From Chionoecetes opilio (Eukaryota; Arthropoda; Malacostraca; Decapoda; Majidae), in contig JACEEZ010011781.1 in the NCBI GenBank assembly GCA_016584305.1, positions 295,001 through 359,000 of the forward strand: a stretch of DNA of 64,000 nt. The letters run 5' to 3'. The translations under genes and the position numbers were made by a program. Positions 59,049 through 64,000 of the stretch are shown here, in pieces. The notes under the pieces were generated by a model. That model worked only from the letters and a program-made list of their open reading frames with translations. It ran no database searches and had not been told where the DNA came from. Each line of letters opens with the position of its first letter. The first letter of the stretch is position 1.

Positions 59049-59829
59049 TAATCTATGAGTGGCATTATAAGGCCATACGAACATCATTTAATTAAGGAAG
59101 GAAGTAATGGTGGCTGGTAAGAGAGAGAGAGAGGATGCTACTCAACAAACCGCGCTATAAAGGGATAGATAAAGAGGCAAATAACACAGACAAATAACAT
59201 GAAAAATGTTAAAATGAGACAAAAAATGAGAAAAATTATGAAAATGATGAGAACTGTCTACAAAATAACCACAACTTTATTATAGGGAATTAAGGATCGT
59301 CTATTATATTTTCAATTCAAACACAACAATCGATAAGGGTTCAGAGAGGATGAGATACAGGTTCGAATCCCAAGCGCAATAGATCATTTCGTAGATTCAT
59401 AATTCATTTTTATCATATTTGCGTAAACAAGAGGTCAATTAAGAAGGAAACTATACATATTTTTCCATCTATGTATAAAATAAATGAGCCCAAATCAAAA
59501 CACAAGCATCTTCACCATCAAATAAGTAGATAAATAAAGCTTAAATTATTATAAAGATATACATAAAACTATTCTTTGTCTTTCTCTTTTTACAGGATGA
59601 TGTCATTTTGTAAACATGTATGGGAAGCGTGGGAAGGGAAGGAGGGAGAGGAGACCCAGATAACACTAATGAAGCATGGTTCGTAGCTGTAATACTCGCC
59701 CGTGTGTCCTTCTTACATAAGGCTCATTATTCTCTTCTCTACTGATTCATATAGAGATGATTTGTATTTTACGTATTTTACAGCAATGCATTACCTAAAC
59801 GACCTAAATATACTTTCCAACCTTCTTGT
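58531..59829. other. Unassigned AT-rich sequence
   Basis: Contains a (GT)n tract at 59005-59045. A tRNA box-B-like GGTTCGAATCC at ~59359 may be a SINE scrap. No gene recognised. Confidence 0.5.
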
Positions 59830-60374
59830 TTTTTTGTTTTTTACATTTGTGCCTATAGCGCCTGCAGGCAGGGACCTCCAGGGGTGGCATGGTGTCGGCC
59901 CTCGCCCGTGGTGGCGCAGGCATGATTTTTATTGTTGATTCTAATATTTTTATTTATATATGTGACGCCTGTGATTAGAGGCTCATGCCGCCCCCTTGTG
60001 TCTTCCAATGCACTTGCAATCGAAGGTAGAGTTAACCCCTTGAAACTCAGAACGTAACTTCCATTATAATTTGACTATATACCATTAGAAGATTCTTAGT
60101 GAATATAAGCAATATTTTATAGATATGACCTGTTTAATATTAGTATCCTTGTCGACTAACAAATTTGGTATATACAGTTACTTTTCGTAAGTTTATGGCT
60201 CGACAACAGACAATTTTTTTATAGCAAAGGAAAGATCTGGGGCTGAAGGGGTTAATGGACAGCAAGTGGGTGTTCTTAGGCCACTCGACGGTGCAGACAG
60301 ATTTTCGCCCTCATCGATCTCGGATCACTGAGCACGCCACTCGGAGATGCTACCACTCTGCTACCGCTTTCCCG
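59830..60374 (-). mobile_element. tRNA-derived SINE-A, copy 4, split by a TTAA MITE
   Basis: Reverse orientation. Body (TGACGCCTGTGATTAGAGGC, CCACTCGACGGTGCAGACAG) and head (GAGATGCTACCACTCTGCTA-CCGC) are separated by the MITE at 60032-60255. An extra ~30-bp AT-rich insert lies at 59925-59962. Confidence 0.88.
60032..60255 (-). mobile_element. TTAA MITE (piggyBac-like), copy 8, nested in SINE
   Basis: TTAACCCCTTGAAACTCAGA ... GGGCTGAAGGGGTTAA. The host SINE reads AGAGTTAATGG in undisturbed copies; here the element lies between two TTAA copies at that site, showing TTAA target duplication. Confidence 0.93.
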
Positions 60375-60863
60375 ATTGTGCATAATATGTGTTGTTTGTA
60401 TCATCCAATTCCTTTCATAACACTAAAATGATATGCTAGTCCAGTTGCCAGGTTGAGAACCTTGTTGTTGCGAGAGGTGTATAGTTTTTTATGATTTCAT
60501 ACTCGAATGGGTCTATAGAAAAGATTTAGCTCGGTTGCCGGAGTGCCAACCTTGGGGAACTCCGCTAATTAGCATAAATCTAAGATGGACGCCGCAGACG
60601 GAGGTGGAAAATAACTTTTCAGCCAATCAACCTTCAATTACGTGTGATACCTTTTTTCCGTATAACTTGGATGTGAGGAACCGATTTCTGAGGTCAGTTG
60701 CGTGCTTTGGGGTCAAATTCAGGGTCAAAGGTCAAGTTAAAGGTAATTTTTGTACATTTGGGAGGTTGAAACATTTTGATCCCTGCATAAACTGCACAGT
60801 GCACACCACTCATACTCGATACGTTGATTTTAATCTCACCTCTTCTTCTTTTCATAGAGAGGT

Positions 60864-61793
60864 ATGATGGCTGACTCAAGGTGTCTTCTCTCGGTGTGTC
60901 ACGGAGGTGGACAAGAAACGAAATTCACTGAGAACGGGATCAGGAAGCTCATCTTATGTGCCAAATCTCGTGGAGATGGAGACCTACAGAACATTATTGA
61001 TGTTGGTGGAGATGCGGCAAGCATAACCTGTCATAAAGGTTGCTACTGTACTTATACATCGAAAGAGAAAATTGAGAGAGTGAGAAAGTCACAGAAAAGA
61101 AAGGCTGAAGATGAGGGTGTAAGGACAAGTACAAGGTCTCATACTAAGGTAGCTGATAAAGGTGTATTTGAGTACAACCGTGATTGTATGTTCTGTAGCG
61201 AGGAATGTTTACCCATTGATAATAGACACCCAGAAAGATGGGACCGCGTTCGTAAGTGTATGACCAAAGAACGTTTTGACACAGGACGTAACTCACTCCC
61301 AACTATGAAAGATATGCTCCTTGATGTTGCTGATCAGCTTAATGATGATGTGGCTAGAAGGCTCAAGTTGCACCCTTCTTTTGTTTCTGATCTACCTTCT
61401 GCTGAGTGCAAGTACCACGTCCGCTGCTATAACAGTTTTACGAAAGTTCCCACATATGCTGATTTGCCACCTGGTGCTGCAGATGAAGATGCTCTGAGGG
61501 AAGTCATTCAGTACATGAGCCGAGACAGGTCCAGATTATGGAATAGTGTTGAACTGCATTCCCTGTACTCGGATCTAGGTGGCAATCTCGCTCCACGTGA
61601 CATGCTTAGCAAGGTGACTGACTGCATGAGTAAGGATGCTATAGTTGTTCGAGTAGATGGATGTGCTACCATGGTTGGTTTCCGTGACTCCGTTGCTAAA
61701 ACTCTCAAGATAGTTAAGGATGACGATACGGATGAGAGGAGCATTGCTTTCGTGGAGAGGCAGATCAAGCATGAGGAGATGCGTCGGTCATAG
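60864..61793 (+). CDS. Transposon ORF, N-terminal part (Cys/His-rich)
   Basis: 309 residues from MMADSRCLLSVCHGGGQETK. Cys/His clusters: CHKGCYC (~residue 52-58), CMFCSEEC (~108-115) and ECKYHVRCYNSFT (~180-192), consistent with zinc-binding DNA-recognition modules; a Lys/Arg-rich stretch (KSQKRKAEDEG) lies near 77-87. Ends at a TAG (61791). The next 96 bases stay open in the same frame and lead into the second ORF, so the two probably formed one ~700-residue protein. Codon use is even and GC near 46%, unlike the AT-rich surroundings. Function as DNA-binding part of a transposase-like protein is inferred. Confidence 0.75.
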   Translation: MMADSRCLLSVCHGGGQETKFTENGIRKLILCAKSRGDGDLQNIIDVGGDAASITCHKGCYCTYTSKEKIERVRKSQKRKAEDEGVRTSTRSHTKVADKGVFEYNRDCMFCSEECLPIDNRHPERWDRVRKCMTKERFDTGRNSLPTMKDMLLDVADQLNDDVARRLKLHPSFVSDLPSAECKYHVRCYNSFTKVPTYADLPPGAADEDALREVIQYMSRDRSRLWNSVELHSLYSDLGGNLAPRDMLSKVTDCMSKDAIVVRVDGCATMVGFRDSVAKTLKIVKDDDTDERSIAFVERQIKHEEMRRS

Positions 61794-61889
61794 TTAAGTC
61801 CATCAAGACGAGATTGTCCTCTCTCGCTGGCAAGCAGATCTTATACTTTCGATAAGTATCACAACGTTTCTGCGAAGGACCATGAGCGT

Positions 61890-62993
61890 ATGCGACGTGC
61901 TGGCCTTGGTTCCATCAATTACGACCTGACCATCAACACACCGCTGCCCAGTCGAGATGCCATCATGAGGAATAAGCACAACAAGTTGCAGCTATCGAAA
62001 ATTCTTAGTACCTACAGCTTCGGTGAAGGAGTCACCGTGGAGAGCCCCAGCGATGGTGTGTTCACCCATGACGAAGCGGACATAACAATGATCTCGTACC
62101 TCCTTATGGCTGCCGAGTCCGACACGCGAGTCATCCGCATTCTCTCAGATGACACCGATGTGTTCGTGCTGCTTGTATACTGGATGTACCGAAAAAACAT
62201 CCAGGCTACAGTGCAAATGGAGCGGTGGGATGGATCCATTTGGGACATCAACGCCACCTGTTCCCAACTCGGCCCCAAGTGCCTGCAGATCCTGGGAATG
62301 CACTACATTACTGGTTCAGATACCACCTCATACCTGTACGGCAAGGGGAAAATGTCGGCACTGAAGACCCTGAGAGCTGGCGACTTCCCAGGCCTGTACT
62401 CAGCCTTCGGCGAGATTGATGCCACACATGCACAGCTCATGGAGGCAGGACAGGCGTTCTTCTGTGCTCTACATGGTCAGCAACAGGGGACCATTATGAG
62501 TGAGGCGAGGTACCATATGTACACAAAGAAGGCTGGAAAGCTGCTCAAGATCATGTCGCTACCACCAACAGACAAAAATCTCTTCCTGCACATCTTGCGC
62601 ACTCATCTGCAGACTATACTCGCCAAATCTGCTGACCAGCAGGCTCCACCTGAACTTGACATCACGAAGTATGGGTGGGAAATCAAAGATGGCACCCCAG
62701 TACCAGCAACCTCTGATCAGCCCCCAGGACCTCAAGATCTCATGGATGTAGTGCGGTGCAGCTGTAAGGCGGCGGGGAAGGTATGCGGCAGTGAACGTTG
62801 CAGCTGTCACCATGGAAATATATCATGCACTGTGTACTGCGCTTGTGGTTCTAGTGACGCTTGCTTGATCCCCTTCAAGACAGGAGACGTAGACCAAGAT
62901 GAAGTGGAAGAGGAAGGAGAAGCAGATGTGGAAAATGACGAGGAAACTGATCATCTTGATCTTGCATTCGGCTCTAATGATGAATGGGAGTGA
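61890..62993 (+). CDS. Transposon ORF, C-terminal part (EAD/DDTDV motifs, Cys-rich tail)
   Basis: 367 residues from MRRAGLGSINYDLTINTPLP, in the same frame as the first ORF. FTHDEADITMISYLLMAAES is followed by TRVIRILSDDTDVFVLLVYW: paired acidic motifs on predicted strand ends, as in PIN/FEN-like nucleases, and seen in many uncharacterised invertebrate proteins. GMHYITGSDTTSYLYGKGKM follows. Near the end, CSCKAAGKVCGSERCSCHHG and CTVYCACGSSDAC form a CXC-type cysteine cluster, then an acidic tail. No integrase-type DDE triad can be pointed to. It may act as nuclease/transposase for the element; that is inference. Confidence 0.75.
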   Translation: MRRAGLGSINYDLTINTPLPSRDAIMRNKHNKLQLSKILSTYSFGEGVTVESPSDGVFTHDEADITMISYLLMAAESDTRVIRILSDDTDVFVLLVYWMYRKNIQATVQMERWDGSIWDINATCSQLGPKCLQILGMHYITGSDTTSYLYGKGKMSALKTLRAGDFPGLYSAFGEIDATHAQLMEAGQAFFCALHGQQQGTIMSEARYHMYTKKAGKLLKIMSLPPTDKNLFLHILRTHLQTILAKSADQQAPPELDITKYGWEIKDGTPVPATSDQPPGPQDLMDVVRCSCKAAGKVCGSERCSCHHGNISCTVYCACGSSDACLIPFKTGDVDQDEVEEEGEADVENDEETDHLDLAFGSNDEWE

Positions 62994-63350
62994 TCGCCGT
63001 TCATGAATAAACACTTGATCACCCTCGTTCTGAAAATGCAATAATTATTATATTAATACATTATTTGGCCAAAAATGACCTTTAACTTGACCTTTGACCC
63101 TAAATTTGACCCCAAAGCATGCAACTGACCTCAGAAATCGGTTCCTCACATCCAAGTTATACGGAAAAAAGGTATCACACGTGATTGAAGGTTGATTGGC
63201 TGAAAAGTTATTTTCCACCTCCGTCTGCGGCGTCCATCTTAGATTTATGCTAATTATCGGAGTTCCCCAAGGTTGGCACTCCGGCAACCGAGCTAAATCT
63301 TTTCTATAGACCCATTCGAGTATGAAACCATAAAAAGCAATACACTTCTC

Positions 63351-64000
<650 letters not shown>

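Larger units (their letters stand above)
60470..63350. mobile_element. Transposon with ~280-bp terminal inverted repeats and two ORFs
   Basis: 60470-60750 and 63071-63350 are near-identical reverse complements (for example GCTCGGTTGCCGGAGTGCCA at 60532 and its mirror at ~63280). They enclose one sense frame, split by a TAG. Both repeats give the same spurious ~65-codon frame (LPECQPWGTP...). Exact tips and target duplication cannot be fixed by eye. Superfamily unassigned. Confidence 0.85.

Noticed and set aside
60535..60867. 110-codon plus frame and its mirror at 63048-63377
   Set aside because: Identical peptide at both transposon ends because they are inverted repeats. No start context or domain.

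Overview
This window looks like genomic DNA of a decapod crustacean. It has split genes with GT-AG introns, very dense (GA)n, (GT)n and (GGAA)n microsatellites, a tract of the arthropod telomere motif TTAGG, several tRNA-derived SINE families, and LINE and pogo/Tigger-like DNA elements. The species cannot be named from the sequence alone. Nothing bacterial is present, and almost every long open reading frame is a tandem repeat read as protein.

Three host genes can be supported. (1) A paired-like homeobox gene on the + strand (2678-11067, five exons; the 5' exon lies outside or is not recognised) has an Al/Arx/Pph13-type homeodomain, a Gln-rich stretch, a Ser/Thr/Pro-rich tail and a C-terminal OAR-like motif. 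As given, its recognition-helix codons carry a net -1 frameshift. (2) Two 3' exons of a WD40-repeat gene lie on the - strand (12611-13937), separated by an intron made of purine simple repeats. (3) A complete ASCC1 orthologue lies on the - strand (55420 down to 29014). Its eight exons join with consistent phases into a 359-residue KH plus 2H-phosphoesterase protein. ASCC1 fills the right half of the window, and its introns hold most of the repeats.

Layout: 1-2620 simple repeats and a foldback MITE; 2.7-11.1 kb homeobox gene; 11.1-14 kb GA/GGAA tracts with the WD40 exons; 14-29 kb intergenic mobile DNA (Tc1 fragment, decayed LINE, MITEs, SINEs, and a pogo-like element carrying an hAT MITE and an 18-bp array); 29-55.4 kb ASCC1; 55.4-64 kb its CRE/GC-box promoter region, SINE, minisatellite and a 2.9-kb transposon with ~280-bp inverted repeats and two ORFs.

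The most striking structures are an ~8.1-kb array of a 24-bp unit inside ASCC1 intron 7, large diverged palindromes in intron 6, and a TTAA-specific (piggyBac-like) MITE family of eight copies, one of which sits precisely in the TTAA of a SINE. The least described object is the 60.5-63.4 kb transposon. Its protein has Cys/His clusters and an EAD...DDTDV motif pair, and I cannot assign it with confidence to a named superfamily.
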